DNA from: a virus
DNA length: 64,000 nt
IMG/VR virus record: IMGVR_UViG_3300047318_000482
Coordinates: 1 to 64,000 of that record
Reading direction: 5' to 3' (one strand)
Made by a program: the position numbers and the translations under genes. Positions 14,056 to 22,344 of this stretch are shown piece by piece. Every line of letters starts with the position of its first letter. Position 1 is the first letter of the stretch. The notes under the pieces are model-generated. The model was not told the DNA's origin. It saw nothing but the letters and a program-made list of their open reading frames with translations, and did no database searches.

Positions 14056-15380
14056 GACCATGCTCCCTGGCGGTCGAGGCGCGCATTCTGGTCGATGGCG
14101 AAGTCGACGAGGCGCTTGCCGTACAGGTCGAGGGCGTCGAGTTCGTCTTCGTCGAAGTGGGCGATGACCTCGGGCCAGATACTCCAGTCCATGCGGGCGC
14201 GGCGCCGGTCGTCGTCGGTGCGCTCCGGCTCCGGGTCGGGAGCAACCGTCCCGAACAGCACGGCGAGGGAGGCCTGGTCCGCCATCTCCCGGGCGACGGT
14301 GCTGTCCTCCCAGGCGACGGCCTGCGCCAGTTCCTGCTGCTGCCGGCTGTCCATGGCGATCCGGGCGCGGATGAATGCGACCGGGTTCTTGGGCCGCCAC
14401 CGCATCCCGGAGCACATGCCGTTGAGTTCGTCGGCGATACGCAGACCGTCCCAGCCTCGGTCCGTCCACGGGCGCAGCACGAACTCGAGGCGGCGTAGCG
14501 GCACCGTCTGGGTCCAGTTGACGAGGGCCCGCACCAGCCGGACCGTCTGGCCGGCCTTTTTGACGTCGACCGCGGTGCGGCGGCGCCCGTCGATCTGGCT
14601 GCTCTGGCGGGGGATCGGGTTCTTCGGCGGCCGAGCCTGCGAGGTGTAGTTACAACCACCCACTAGATCAACCTGACTCTCTTCCTTAACCACCGTTAGG
14701 GAAGGGGGCGCAAGGCCCTCGGAGGCGGGGTTGTCCACAGGCGGGTTATCCACAGGGTCCGGCTGCTTCCGGAGGTCCACGATGATCCGCGCGGTGTACC
14801 CGGAGCCGACGATCCGGTGGCCCATGGCGTGGTCGTAGACCGCGGGGATGACCGCGGCGTACACGGTGGCGGTGGCGGCGTATCCGCGCAGGCCGAGCAT
14901 GGGGCGCACGTTGGTGCGGGTGCCGTGCTGGACCCAGGCGAGGGCGCCGAGCTCACGGAGGTAGGACACGTGCCGCTTCACGGTGGCCTTGTCGATGCCG
15001 AGCCGGGCGGCGGTCTCGAGCAGGCAGTAGCGGGCGTGTCCGGTGTCGTAGTCCATGCGGGTGGCGAGGTCTTCGGCGACCTTCAGCGTGGTGGCGTTCG
15101 CGCGGCCGTGCAGGCCGGCTGCGATCAGCCATGAGACTGCGCGAAGCCACCGACGCGGGCCGGTCGCGCGCGACTTGGTGTGGGACACCTCCTGGCAGAC
15201 GCCGCGCACGAGACCGACTTGATCAGCACTGTAATCGATCAGGTGTTCGGTTTCGATGGTGGAGGCGTGCGTGTTTCTGGTGGAGTCAGGGCACTGGGTG
15301 TCGCCCGCACGAGGGGAGATAAGCCGCGAATCGCCCTGCGAGGGGATGCCAAGCTGACAAGAGGGGGTGCGCTGGGGCAC
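14052..15380 (-). CDS. putative replication initiator with winged helix, 442 aa
   Basis: Residues about 90-155 form a winged-helix domain (ETAARLGIDKATVKRHVSYL followed by a basic wing), and the C-terminal half holds long helices (PLRRLEFVLRPW; KNPVAFIRARI). This layout is like Rep proteins of Streptomyces phage-plasmids and like helix-turn-helix initiators; a transcription regulator is the alternative. The GTG start at 15380 is the first in the frame, has a poor RBS, and may be wrong. The downstream DciA-like gene supports replication. Confidence 0.6.
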   Translation of the reverse strand: MPQRTPSCQLGIPSQGDSRLISPRAGDTQCPDSTRNTHASTIETEHLIDYSADQVGLVRGVCQEVSHTKSRATGPRRWLRAVSWLIAAGLHGRANATTLKVAEDLATRMDYDTGHARYCLLETAARLGIDKATVKRHVSYLRELGALAWVQHGTRTNVRPMLGLRGYAATATVYAAVIPAVYDHAMGHRIVGSGYTARIIVDLRKQPDPVDNPPVDNPASEGLAPPSLTVVKEESQVDLVGGCNYTSQARPPKNPIPRQSSQIDGRRRTAVDVKKAGQTVRLVRALVNWTQTVPLRRLEFVLRPWTDRGWDGLRIADELNGMCSGMRWRPKNPVAFIRARIAMDSRQQQELAQAVAWEDSTVAREMADQASLAVLFGTVAPDPEPERTDDDRRRARMDWSIWPEVIAHFDEDELDALDLYGKRLVDFAIDQNARLDRQGAWS

Positions 15381-15554
15381 TATGTACCTGCCGTCCTGCG
15401 GACATGAAAAAGCCCGCTCGGTGGTGAAAGTGGTTCGTGAGGAACCTGAAGGTCGCTCCGGGAAACCGGGGCCTTAGCTCTGAGCGCCAACTCGGAGCCG
15501 TTGCACGAGGCCGCGCACGGTGCGCCAACACCAGCGGCCAGCGGTAGAGGAAGA

Positions 15555-15572
15555 AGCCCCCGCCAAGGGGCT
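15555..15572 (-). terminator. short intrinsic terminator
   Basis: On the minus strand AGCCCC and GGGGGCT pair around a TTGGC loop, followed by TCTTCC. It lies 25 bases past the stop of the gene at 15597. The remaining interval 15381-15554 has no gene I can support. Confidence 0.6.
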
Positions 15573-15596
15573 CAGGGACCTCCCGCTAGAAACTCG

Positions 15597-16250
15597 CTAC
15601 GTCACTCGATCTCCCTCAATGGGTGGGGTCTGTCCCACACGAATAACGCGCGGGTGGTCGATGGAGGTGCGGCGCTTCAGTTCCTGCGCCCATGCCTCGT
15701 CTGTGGCTCGCCGTGCGACCTCCCGGTCGATGGCGGCCATTTGGATAGCGTCAGCGGCTGACTCGCGTCGCTTTTCTGCGGCGTCCTGCAGCGCGACCAT
15801 GCGGTCATGCGCCTTCAGCAGGCCGGCCGGGAGGGTGATCGCTGTGTAGTGTCCGCGGATCCGGCCCAACTCCCAGGAGACACGCGCCCAGTTCTGCTCA
15901 CGCGCGGCCCGCTGAACGTGGCGTCGCATCGCCTCGAGAGCGCCCAGGTTGGTCGCGTCCTCGAAGGTCTGGCCCTCCAGCGCGATGTACCACAGGTTGC
16001 GGGCGCGGGTCTTGTCAGGCCGGTCGGGGCACAGAGCACGGAGCCGGTCGATCTCCGGAGTGAGGAGAGCCCGGATCTCCTTGGCCGTCGGGGCGGCAAG
16101 GTCTTCGAACTCCTGGTCTTCTGCAAGGGAGTACCAGTGTGTGTCGGGCTGGGCCCGGTCCAACCGCTCGTACTTTGTGCAAGCGGTGCGCACCGCGTAC
16201 TCGGCCTTGGCCTGCCACTCCTCACGGGAGGGCCAGGCGCGGTCGGTCAC
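15597..16250 (-). CDS. hypothetical coiled-coil protein, 217 aa
   Basis: An all-helical charged protein with several coiled-coil-like stretches (for example residues about 145-190). The GTG start at 16250 overlaps the upstream small gene by GTGA and is preferred; a GTG at 16325 would lengthen it by 25 residues within that gene. No family is recognised. Confidence 0.6.
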   Translation of the reverse strand: MTDRAWPSREEWQAKAEYAVRTACTKYERLDRAQPDTHWYSLAEDQEFEDLAAPTAKEIRALLTPEIDRLRALCPDRPDKTRARNLWYIALEGQTFEDATNLGALEAMRRHVQRAAREQNWARVSWELGRIRGHYTAITLPAGLLKAHDRMVALQDAAEKRRESAADAIQMAAIDREVARRATDEAWAQELKRRTSIDHPRVIRVGQTPPIEGDRVT

Positions 16251-16549
16251 GCGACTGAGGGGGTAGTGGTGACAGGGCCCGTGTGCATCGGCGGTGTGAT
16301 GTTCACGCCGGAAATACGGGTCCACCTGTCTACGGGGTCGGGACCCCGGGTACTCTCTGCCATGTCAGCACCTTCGTAGCCGTTGAGTGTTGGCCTGCTG
16401 CAGAAGTCCTCGCAGACTGTCTGCCGCACCGGTCCCGCATCGATCCTGGTTACCAGCCAGGGGAGCGGGGCCGTTTTAATGCCCTGCCGCACTATCAGAC
16501 CTGAGTGGTCGTCTGGCGCTAGGCGCAGCCTACTCGTTGACGCTGCCAT
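16247..16549 (-). CDS. hypothetical protein, 100 aa
   Basis: The ATG at 16549 follows a strong purine-rich site (GGAGGGGGGACAG). An in-frame ATG at 16363 with its own GAAGG is an alternative short form of 38 residues. The product is polar with two Cys (C-E-D-F-C). It is coupled to the next gene by GTGA. The palindrome at 16572-16587 lies 23 bases upstream, so it is probably first in a regulated two-gene unit. Confidence 0.55.
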   Translation of the reverse strand: MAASTSRLRLAPDDHSGLIVRQGIKTAPLPWLVTRIDAGPVRQTVCEDFCSRPTLNGYEGADMAESTRGPDPVDRWTRISGVNITPPMHTGPVTTTPSVA

Positions 16550-16571
16550 CTGTCCCCCCTCCCTGAACTTG

Positions 16572-16587
16572 TGTCGCACGTACGACA
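16572..16587. promoter_or_regulatory. near-perfect palindromic operator candidate
   Basis: TGTCGCACGTACGACA is a 16-bp palindrome with one mismatched pair, sitting between the stop of the 16602 gene and the start at 16549. It is different from ATTGCGTACGCAAT although both have CGTACG at or near the centre. Confidence 0.5.
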
Positions 16588-16601
16588 AATCACACCAACG
16601 G

Positions 16602-17021
16602 TCAGTGCTCGCGGCCGTCCTCACCGTCCGCCGGATGCCACTCCGGGAAGCGCTCCGCCACCGCCTGCGACCGCGCCACCAAAGGACCCATCGCGAGATG
16701 CCCCATCTCCGACAAGACCTTTTGCGCCGAGCGAAGTTCAGCACCCCGCAGCTTCGGCGCCTGATACAGCTCGTGGCCCATCCACCCCGTCGCGCACCCC
16801 CGGTCGAAGATCTCCTGGACGATCGCGGGATCTACGTCCGGCCACAGGTCCTTCGCCAGAGAGTGCGGCGTCGCCGCGGACCGGACCAGGCCGGCGGCCA
16901 GCAGTCCCGCGATGTACGCGCCGGTGCACATGACGCGACCGGTCAGCACCAGGTCCACGGTGGCCGTGTCGGTCCTGGCGCCTTCGTCGGACGAGGCAGG
17001 GGTGGCGGGAACGGTGGTCAT
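16602..17021 (-). CDS. hypothetical protein, 139 aa
   Basis: A soluble helical protein whose middle (VMCTGAYIAGLLAAGLVRS, about 30-48) is hydrophobic but short and interrupted. It overlaps the WhiB-like gene by ATGA, so the two are co-expressed. No family is recognised. Confidence 0.6.
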   Translation of the reverse strand: MTTVPATPASSDEGARTDTATVDLVLTGRVMCTGAYIAGLLAAGLVRSAATPHSLAKDLWPDVDPAIVQEIFDRGCATGWMGHELYQAPKLRGAELRSAQKVLSEMGHLAMGPLVARSQAVAERFPEWHPADGEDGREH

Positions 17022-17815
17022 GCGGCAGCCTCCAACGGCGCAGACGGGAACAGCGGGCGTACATCAGCGATCCCGGCACACACCGCCGGAACCCCGGCAG
17101 GACCACTTCGGGGGCCGGACAGCTCGGCCTCCCACAAGGCGAGCTGGCCCGCCACATCGGTGAAGCGGTCCCGGCGCAGCCCCGGCACCCGACACCGAGC
17201 CTCCGGCTTCGGCGCCTCCAGCAGCCCCCGGGCCACCGCCGCCTCCAACAGCGCCTCCCGCGATGCACCCGCCGGCAGACCGAGCTGGGTCGTCAGACGC
17301 GAGCGCTGCCAGTTCGCCGTCCGCACATCCATCCCCGCCGCGGCCGCCACCGCCTCCGGCGTCCGGTGCGCCGCCAGTGCCCGCAACACCGCCAACTTCT
17401 GCGGCGTCCGCACCTGCCGGTCCTCCGCAGCCGCCACCACCTCATGACGATGCCTGACGAACGCGTTCAGCCGCTCCAAAGACCGCTGCCCGCCCAGGAC
17501 CCCGAACTCCTCCACCAGCCGGCCCTCCGCCGACACCGAGTTCGCATACGCCCGGCACTTTTCCAGTACCGGACACGCCTTACACACCCGCACCGCGGCG
17601 GCCTCCCGCTCCCGGCGTACCGTCTGGTCCTCACCGCCGTCCAGATCCGGCGGACACCACGCATCCACCGACAGCTCCGGGTCCCCGGCCGCCTTCGTCG
17701 GATCGTCGACGTCCGGCGCGCAGCCCCGGTACTTGTAGAAGCGGTGCTCGGTCCACGCCTGCCGCAGGCCGATCACATCGGTGCCCGTCATGGTGCTTGT
17801 CACGGTGCCCGTCAT
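17018..17815 (-). CDS. WhiB-like protein with long C-terminal helix-turn-helix extension, 265 aa
   Basis: The cysteine pattern C32, C54, C78-x2-C81-x5-C87 fits WhiB with one extra cysteine, and the turn is G-V-L-G-G (105-109). After about residue 115 comes a helical domain with a helix-turn-helix-like segment (RTPEAVAAAAGMDVRTANWQ). It is larger than typical WhiB proteins (80-150 residues), so it may combine an iron-sulfur sensor with its own DNA-binding part. Its ATG overlaps the upstream membrane gene by ATGA. It is the second WhiB-like gene in the window. Confidence 0.85.
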   Translation of the reverse strand: MTGTVTSTMTGTDVIGLRQAWTEHRFYKYRGCAPDVDDPTKAAGDPELSVDAWCPPDLDGGEDQTVRREREAAAVRVCKACPVLEKCRAYANSVSAEGRLVEEFGVLGGQRSLERLNAFVRHRHEVVAAAEDRQVRTPQKLAVLRALAAHRTPEAVAAAAGMDVRTANWQRSRLTTQLGLPAGASREALLEAAVARGLLEAPKPEARCRVPGLRRDRFTDVAGQLALWEAELSGPRSGPAGVPAVCAGIADVRPLFPSAPLEAAA

Positions 17816-18090
17816 GCCGGACCCCCTTCCGTGTAGTCACTCCGTACGGCCGGCACCGCCGCCAGCCCACCCGACCCGCCCGCCGCCGCATCGGCGGCCA
17901 GCAGGCCCTCCATCCGCTCCCGAAACGCGGCCAGGTCGTGATGCAGACGCGCATCCACCAGCCGACCCGCGGCCTCCTCACGCGCCAACCGGCGCCGCAA
18001 CCGCACATCCCGGCGCACCAGCCCACAAACAACAACCGCCGCGGCAAGCACCGCGGCGGCACAAACACATCGAACGGATCGGCCAGTCAC
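17812..18090 (-). CDS. small membrane-anchored protein, 92 aa
   Basis: The GTG at 18090 is seven bases after GGAGG. One transmembrane helix (residues about 9-24: CAAAVLAAAVVVCGLV) is followed by a long basic-acidic helix likely to be cytoplasmic. It lies between another small membrane gene and the WhiB-like gene in one operon. Confidence 0.65.
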   Translation of the reverse strand: MTGRSVRCVCAAAVLAAAVVVCGLVRRDVRLRRRLAREEAAGRLVDARLHHDLAAFRERMEGLLAADAAAGGSGGLAAVPAVRSDYTEGGPA

Positions 18091-18127
18091 GGCACTCACC
18101 TCCAGCTCTCGAAAACAGGGGGACAGA

Positions 18128-18295
18128 TCAGGGACGAGCCCGCCGAACGGCAGAACCCGGCCCGCGCGTGAACGACGACGGCCTGCGCCGCTCCCACCAC
18201 AACGCAACCGGCACCCCGCCCAGCGAGACCAGCAGCACCACCGGAACCCCCCACCGCACCGAGTGAGCAGCGAGCTGTAAGACGAATGCGGGCAT
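18128..18295 (-). CDS. small membrane protein, 55 aa
   Basis: It starts MPAFVLQLAAHSVRWG, then a hydrophobic stretch (GVPVVLLVSLGGVPVALWW, about 16-34) and a basic tail. GGAG lies seven bases before the ATG at 18295. It is probably the first gene of the WhiB-like operon (18295 down to 16602). Confidence 0.55.
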   Translation of the reverse strand: MPAFVLQLAAHSVRWGVPVVLLVSLGGVPVALWWERRRPSSFTRGPGSAVRRARP

Positions 18296-18360
18296 GACGG
18301 AACTCCGATCGGCGACAGCCGGGATGAGGAACGGAGGATCGAACTGATGGGACGGACAAG

Positions 18361-18387
18361 GGGCGGGGCGTTCAGATGACCCCGCCC
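18361..18387 (-). terminator. terminator after methyltransferase
   Basis: GGGCGGGG (18361-18368) pairs with CCCCGCCC (18380-18387) around an 11-base loop, 24 bases past the methyltransferase stop. Confidence 0.65.
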
Positions 18388-18410
18388 GACGGACTACAGG
18401 CGGGCGGCAG

Positions 18411-20186
18411 TCACGCGGCGGCCTGAGCCGCGTGGAGGACGGCCCGCAGGCGTGTCCCGATCCACTCGCCGACCTGCGGACTCACGGCGTTGCCGAAGCC
18501 GTCGACCTGGTTACGGGCGCTGCCCCAGACGATGAACTTGCCTTCGTAGTTGGGGAAGTCGACGTCGAAGCCGCATCCGCGGCCGACCTCGTGCGCGGCC
18601 ATCATCCGGAAGTAGCAGTCTTCGAGAGGGAGATCCTTGAGGGCGGCTCGCCATTCGGCCATCAGGAGCGCCGTTGTGTCATGGGCGGTGACCGTTCCCA
18701 CCGGGTCGGTCACCGGGTGGGGTGCGGTCTTCCCGTTCTCCTTGTACCAACCGGAGAAGAGGAGGGACTGGGAAGCGGAGGAGCCGACGAGCGTCCCGAG
18801 CGGGTTGGTGACGGGGTAGGCGCGGTAGCGGGCCTCGTCGATGGACCCGTTGTTCTTGATGGTTCCGGCGGCGGTGAGGAGGCCGGGGATTTGGTCGGAG
18901 GTGACCGTTGGCATTGCCTCGGCGTGCACGGTGGGCAAGGTGTTCTGGCGGAATGGGACGACGCCGGACGATACGACGGCGATGGTCTCCGACCCGACCT
19001 GGGTGGGTAGCGCTTCGGCAGCGCCCCGCGGGCTGCCCTGGTAGTTGTCCACGGCGAGCGCGACGGGGCGACCGGCCGAGAGGATCGATGTCTCCTGCTG
19101 GCTGGTCTGCGTGGACATCGGCTGCCACGGGGTCCGCTCGGTTCCGTGCACGCCCTTCGCCGGCATGAGGACCGCGGGGAACTCAGCGAACCGCTGACGG
19201 CAGCGTTCCGCGCGCGCCATCGTCGACGCGGCGAGGGGGCCGGTCGACCCGTCCTTGTGCTTACGGACCGGCTTGTCACCGATCCGGGTTCCGAGGTCGG
19301 TGAGGTCGAGGGCGGCGAGTGACGGGGTCATCGGCGGGACGACCGGGAACCGGCACGACGGGCACCGGTACTCGTACTGCTTGCCGTAGCGCACCGACCC
19401 GCTTGCCGGAACGCCGGTCTTCCACGCCCACACCGCCTCGACGTCCTTGTCGCAGTGGTGGCACCGGGACACCGGCCGGTGGTCGAGGTCGGGGGCAGGC
19501 AGGGACCTGTCCCAGAACGCGATGTACAGGCGATCGCGTGACTGCGGTACGCCGAAGAACATCGAGTTCAGGTACAGCACCTTGTGCCGGTAGTTGAGAA
19601 GGTCGAACTGCTTGAGCCACCACCGGTAGGTGCTGCCGTCCCCGACCTTCGTCCGGCCGAGCACGGCCGGCCCCCACGACGTGAGTTCGGTGGTGCACTC
19701 GACGAGGATGAGTCGCGGGTGGTGCTGGGCTGCGTAGTGGAGGACGCAGTTCGCCGTGGCGCGGTCACGTTCCGACTTCGTGACCCGGGCCTCGAAGTCG
19801 GGGTCTTCCATGCCGAACAGGGTCAGGCCCTGTTCGTACGCCCGGACCGTGTTGGCCTGCGAGTGGTTGACGCAGCTCACGCCTGCGACTAGGAGGTCGG
19901 CGGCGGGGAGGTCACGGGCCGAGTGGTAGTCGGCTGCGGTGGGGTCGACCAGGTCGGCGATCCAGTGCTCGGTGTCGGGGTGGTTCGCCTCATGGACCTC
20001 GATCTTATAGGCGTTGTGGTTCGCAGCCATGATCGTCGTGAACCCTGCCCGCCGGATGCCGTCCGTGAGGCCGCCGAACCCGGAGAACAGGTCGACTGCG
20101 ACCAAGTCGTCGTGGCGGAATCGGCGGCGTCTGGTGGCCGGCCGGTACGTGGCGGTCCGGATCTTCTTCTTGGACGCGACGGCCAT
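18411..20186 (-). CDS. C5-cytosine DNA methyltransferase with variant motifs, 591 aa
   Basis: Motif I D-L-F-S-G-F-G-G (about 32-39), motif IV with catalytic C105 (A-G-V-S-C-V-N-H-S), motif VI E163 (V-E-C-T), motif VIII (F-F-G-V-P-Q-S-R-D-R-L-Y-I) and motif X (G-N-A-V-S-P-Q-V) are all present and ordered. It modifies host or phage DNA, typically to evade restriction. The usual Pro before the catalytic Cys is Ser, and ENV is replaced by ECT. A two-CxxC zinc-ribbon insert lies in the middle. The start at 20186 shares one base with the upstream stop (TGATG). Confidence 0.88.
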   Translation of the reverse strand: MAVASKKKIRTATYRPATRRRRFRHDDLVAVDLFSGFGGLTDGIRRAGFTTIMAANHNAYKIEVHEANHPDTEHWIADLVDPTAADYHSARDLPAADLLVAGVSCVNHSQANTVRAYEQGLTLFGMEDPDFEARVTKSERDRATANCVLHYAAQHHPRLILVECTTELTSWGPAVLGRTKVGDGSTYRWWLKQFDLLNYRHKVLYLNSMFFGVPQSRDRLYIAFWDRSLPAPDLDHRPVSRCHHCDKDVEAVWAWKTGVPASGSVRYGKQYEYRCPSCRFPVVPPMTPSLAALDLTDLGTRIGDKPVRKHKDGSTGPLAASTMARAERCRQRFAEFPAVLMPAKGVHGTERTPWQPMSTQTSQQETSILSAGRPVALAVDNYQGSPRGAAEALPTQVGSETIAVVSSGVVPFRQNTLPTVHAEAMPTVTSDQIPGLLTAAGTIKNNGSIDEARYRAYPVTNPLGTLVGSSASQSLLFSGWYKENGKTAPHPVTDPVGTVTAHDTTALLMAEWRAALKDLPLEDCYFRMMAAHEVGRGCGFDVDFPNYEGKFIVWGSARNQVDGFGNAVSPQVGEWIGTRLRAVLHAAQAAA

Positions 20187-21067
20187 CAGGCGGCGCTCCT
20201 TTCCGTGTCGCCGCTCTGCGCGGCCGCCTTGAGTTCCTGGATGCGTCCGTCCACCAGCTCGTCGAACGTCGTCCACGCGTGCTCGGGGGGCGGCCCCTGG
20301 ACCCGGTGGTCCGACAGCCCCTTCTGCTTGCCCTCGATCTGGATCTGAACCAGCGCCAGGCGGTTGTCCCAGCAGTCCGCGATCTGCTTCATCAGCCGCG
20401 GCAGCGGGCCAGGGCCGCTCTCGGGGTCCGTGTCCTGCTCCGGTGCGGGCCGGTTGTGCTCCTCGGAGGGAGACGGCCGAGCGGCCGACAAGATGCCGTC
20501 GTCCTCAGCGCTCTTCGCGTGCTCGGTCTGTGCCTCCCGCAGATCCGACTTGGCCCACAGGTCCAGAGCGGCACCGAAGCGCATGGCCGCGTTCCGAAGG
20601 GCATCACCGATGGCTTCCTTCACGGCGTTGGGGCCCTTCTTGCCCTGGGCGTCGCCGTACCCCAGCCGGGTCTTCCCGCAGACCGTCAGACGGATCCACA
20701 GGCCACCGTCGGCGTCGAACAGGGGCAGACCCCGATCGTCCGAGGCGACCGGCTCCCAGTCCCACAGCGGGTCGGCGTCCAGCAGCCGGTTCGTCAGTTC
20801 GGCGTGCCCGACGTAGTCCAGGTGCAGATGCCAGACGCTGACGTAGTTCCCGCACTCCTTGCACTCCTGCTTCGCGTGGCGCGGGTTCTCGCACACGCCA
20901 GTACGGGAGTTGCGGCAGGCACCGCACTTGAGCCGGGGAAGGTGCTGGATCTGCTCGATCGGGAAGTCCTCGCGCAGCTTCGCGAGTCCAGCGGCCTGAT
21001 TTGGGGTGTGCGAGGTGGGGCCCTCCGCCGTCGTGCCGGTGGCGGGGGCCTCAATGCCCTGCGGCAT
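20186..21067 (-). CDS. Rad52-like single-strand annealing protein, 293 aa
   Basis: Residues about 125-175 carry the Rad52-family core: a beta strand pair (LWIRLTV) then the K-E-A-I-G-D-A-L-R-N-A-A-x-R-F-G-A-A-L helix. Upstream is a zinc site (C48-x2-C51 with C58, and C69-x2-C72). The C-terminus is acidic and disordered. Such phage annealases drive recombination and concatemer formation. It is coupled to the methyltransferase (TGATG), and AGGAG precedes its ATG. A DUF1071-type relative is the alternative label. Confidence 0.72.
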   Translation of the reverse strand: MPQGIEAPATGTTAEGPTSHTPNQAAGLAKLREDFPIEQIQHLPRLKCGACRNSRTGVCENPRHAKQECKECGNYVSVWHLHLDYVGHAELTNRLLDADPLWDWEPVASDDRGLPLFDADGGLWIRLTVCGKTRLGYGDAQGKKGPNAVKEAIGDALRNAAMRFGAALDLWAKSDLREAQTEHAKSAEDDGILSAARPSPSEEHNRPAPEQDTDPESGPGPLPRLMKQIADCWDNRLALVQIQIEGKQKGLSDHRVQGPPPEHAWTTFDELVDGRIQELKAAAQSGDTERSAA

Positions 21068-21148
21068 GAGGTCTCCTAGAGAGATCGTTCCAAAGGATCG
21101 GGGCGGCCGACCCAGGCGGTGGAGACCGGGCCGGCCACACCCGGGCCG

Positions 21149-21682
21149 CTACTCGGCGGCCTTCGTCTTACCCGCTGCCGTGAACCGGTCCACCAGCCAG
21201 GCCCCGATGACGTGCGACGCACGCGGCGCCCACCCGAACTCCGCCGCGTGATCCGCGCCGAAGTCCTCGGCACGCTCCCGCAGGGAGGCGTCCACACGGA
21301 CGTTCAGGTTGGCCTTCTCCCCGCCCGTGCCGCGGGCGGCGCGCTTGGGCTGGTCCGGGACGAACGTGCCGTCCAGGAACGCCTCCAGCGCCTTCCTCGC
21401 CTCGGTGGGGACGCTGATGTCCTGGCCCGGGTTCGCGGCGGCCGCCTCAGCGACGGCCGCATGGATCTCTTCGCGGGTGGCCTTCAGCATCTGGATCGGC
21501 AGGTTCGGCGACAGAGTGTCCGCGCTACCGCCCGCCTCGGGTGCGGACCGGCGCAGCCGGCCCCATCCGTTCGGGGCCAGGACCAGGTCCACCGCGTCCG
21601 CCAGCTCCGGCGAGTCGACCTCGCGGAGGCGTGCTGCGGCGGCATTGAGTTGGCTGCGCAAGCTGGTGTCCCTGCTCGGCAT
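21149..21682 (-). CDS. ribbon-helix-helix type regulator, 177 aa
   Basis: The C-terminal 50 residues read as a ribbon-helix-helix: strand A-N-L-N-V-R-V-D, helix SLRERAEDFGADH, turn, helix R-A-S-H-V-I-G-A-W-L. The N-terminal part is helical and Ala-rich. AGAGG lies seven bases before the ATG at 21682. Divergent to the WYL gene across two ATTGCGTACGCAAT-type sites, it is the best candidate for the protein that binds this operator, but that is inference. Confidence 0.65.
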   Translation of the reverse strand: MPSRDTSLRSQLNAAAARLREVDSPELADAVDLVLAPNGWGRLRRSAPEAGGSADTLSPNLPIQMLKATREEIHAAVAEAAAANPGQDISVPTEARKALEAFLDGTFVPDQPKRAARGTGGEKANLNVRVDASLRERAEDFGADHAAEFGWAPRASHVIGAWLVDRFTAAGKTKAAE

Positions 21683-21770
21683 GCGGTGTCCTCTCGGCGT
21701 GCGCCGTTCGGACCTGGGACGGTTCGGCGGGCGCGTGGGGGCGTTTGCCACGCCAGTCTCCCCTTTCTTC

Positions 21771-21784
21771 TATGCGTACGCCAT
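21771..21784. promoter_or_regulatory. degenerate copy of the CGTACG operator
   Basis: TATGCGTACGCCAT keeps the 8-bp core GCGTACGC and matches ATTGCGTACGCAAT at 11 of 14 positions. It is 89 bases upstream of the ribbon-helix-helix start and 64 bp from the exact copy, so a repressor could bind both. Confidence 0.55.
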
Positions 21785-21847
21785 GGGCTATGGCGTCGGT
21801 CGCCGGTACGGAACCGTCCCGGTGACCTCAACAATACCCACATTTCT

Positions 21848-21877
21848 ATTGCGTACGCAATGGGCAACGTCTATCGT
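21848..21877 (+). promoter_or_regulatory. promoter with palindromic operator, WYL gene
   Basis: A perfect ATTGCGTACGCAAT lies at 21848-21861. TTGCGT (21849-21854) is the -35, the spacer is 17 bp, and TATCGT (21872-21877) the -10, 32 bases before the ATG at 21910. The downstream GTGGACAC is shared with the site near 585. Confidence 0.78.
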
Positions 21878-21909
21878 GGACACCACACCGCACCAACCAG
21901 GGGGACCCG

Positions 21910-22344
21910 ATGAAGCTCACCAACCGGCAGCCGCAGACCAAGACCCTCGCCGACCTCTACCGAGCCATCGACCGCCACCACGCCGTCACCATCACCTACA
22001 CCGACCGCGACGGCGTCACCACCATCCGCACGATCGAGCCCTTCGAGTTCAGCACCACCAAGGACGGCAGCATCCGCGTCCACGCCATGTGCCGCCTCGC
22101 CGCCACCGAAACCCCCGACGACGCCGAGCGCACCTTCACCGTGACCCGCATCTCCGCCTACACCCTCCACCGCATCGCCTTCGTCCTCACCCGCCCCGCC
22201 CCCACCACCTACGAGCGCCCCGCGCTGGCCCCCACCGACGACGAGACCGCGCTGATCTGGTTCGAGCTGGAGCGCGACCCCGACGACGCCGACTACCGCC
22301 CCCGCGTCCGCCTCACCCAGACCGACACCAGCCTCGCCGCCTGA
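21910..22344 (+). CDS. WYL-domain protein, 144 aa
   Basis: Residues about 13-95 resemble a stand-alone WYL domain: a helix (LADLYRAIDRHH), then strands V-T-I-T-Y-T-D-R-D-G, R-T-I-E-P-F-E, a Gly-Ser turn, V-H-A-M-C-R-L and a closing R-T-F-T-V-T-R-I. WYL domains bind ligands or nucleic acid and control phage-defence and repair genes. The C-terminus is acidic. AGGGGGA precedes the ATG. It is divergent from the ribbon-helix-helix gene and under the shared operator, with its own terminator. Confidence 0.7.
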   Translation: MKLTNRQPQTKTLADLYRAIDRHHAVTITYTDRDGVTTIRTIEPFEFSTTKDGSIRVHAMCRLAATETPDDAERTFTVTRISAYTLHRIAFVLTRPAPTTYERPALAPTDDETALIWFELERDPDDADYRPRVRLTQTDTSLAA

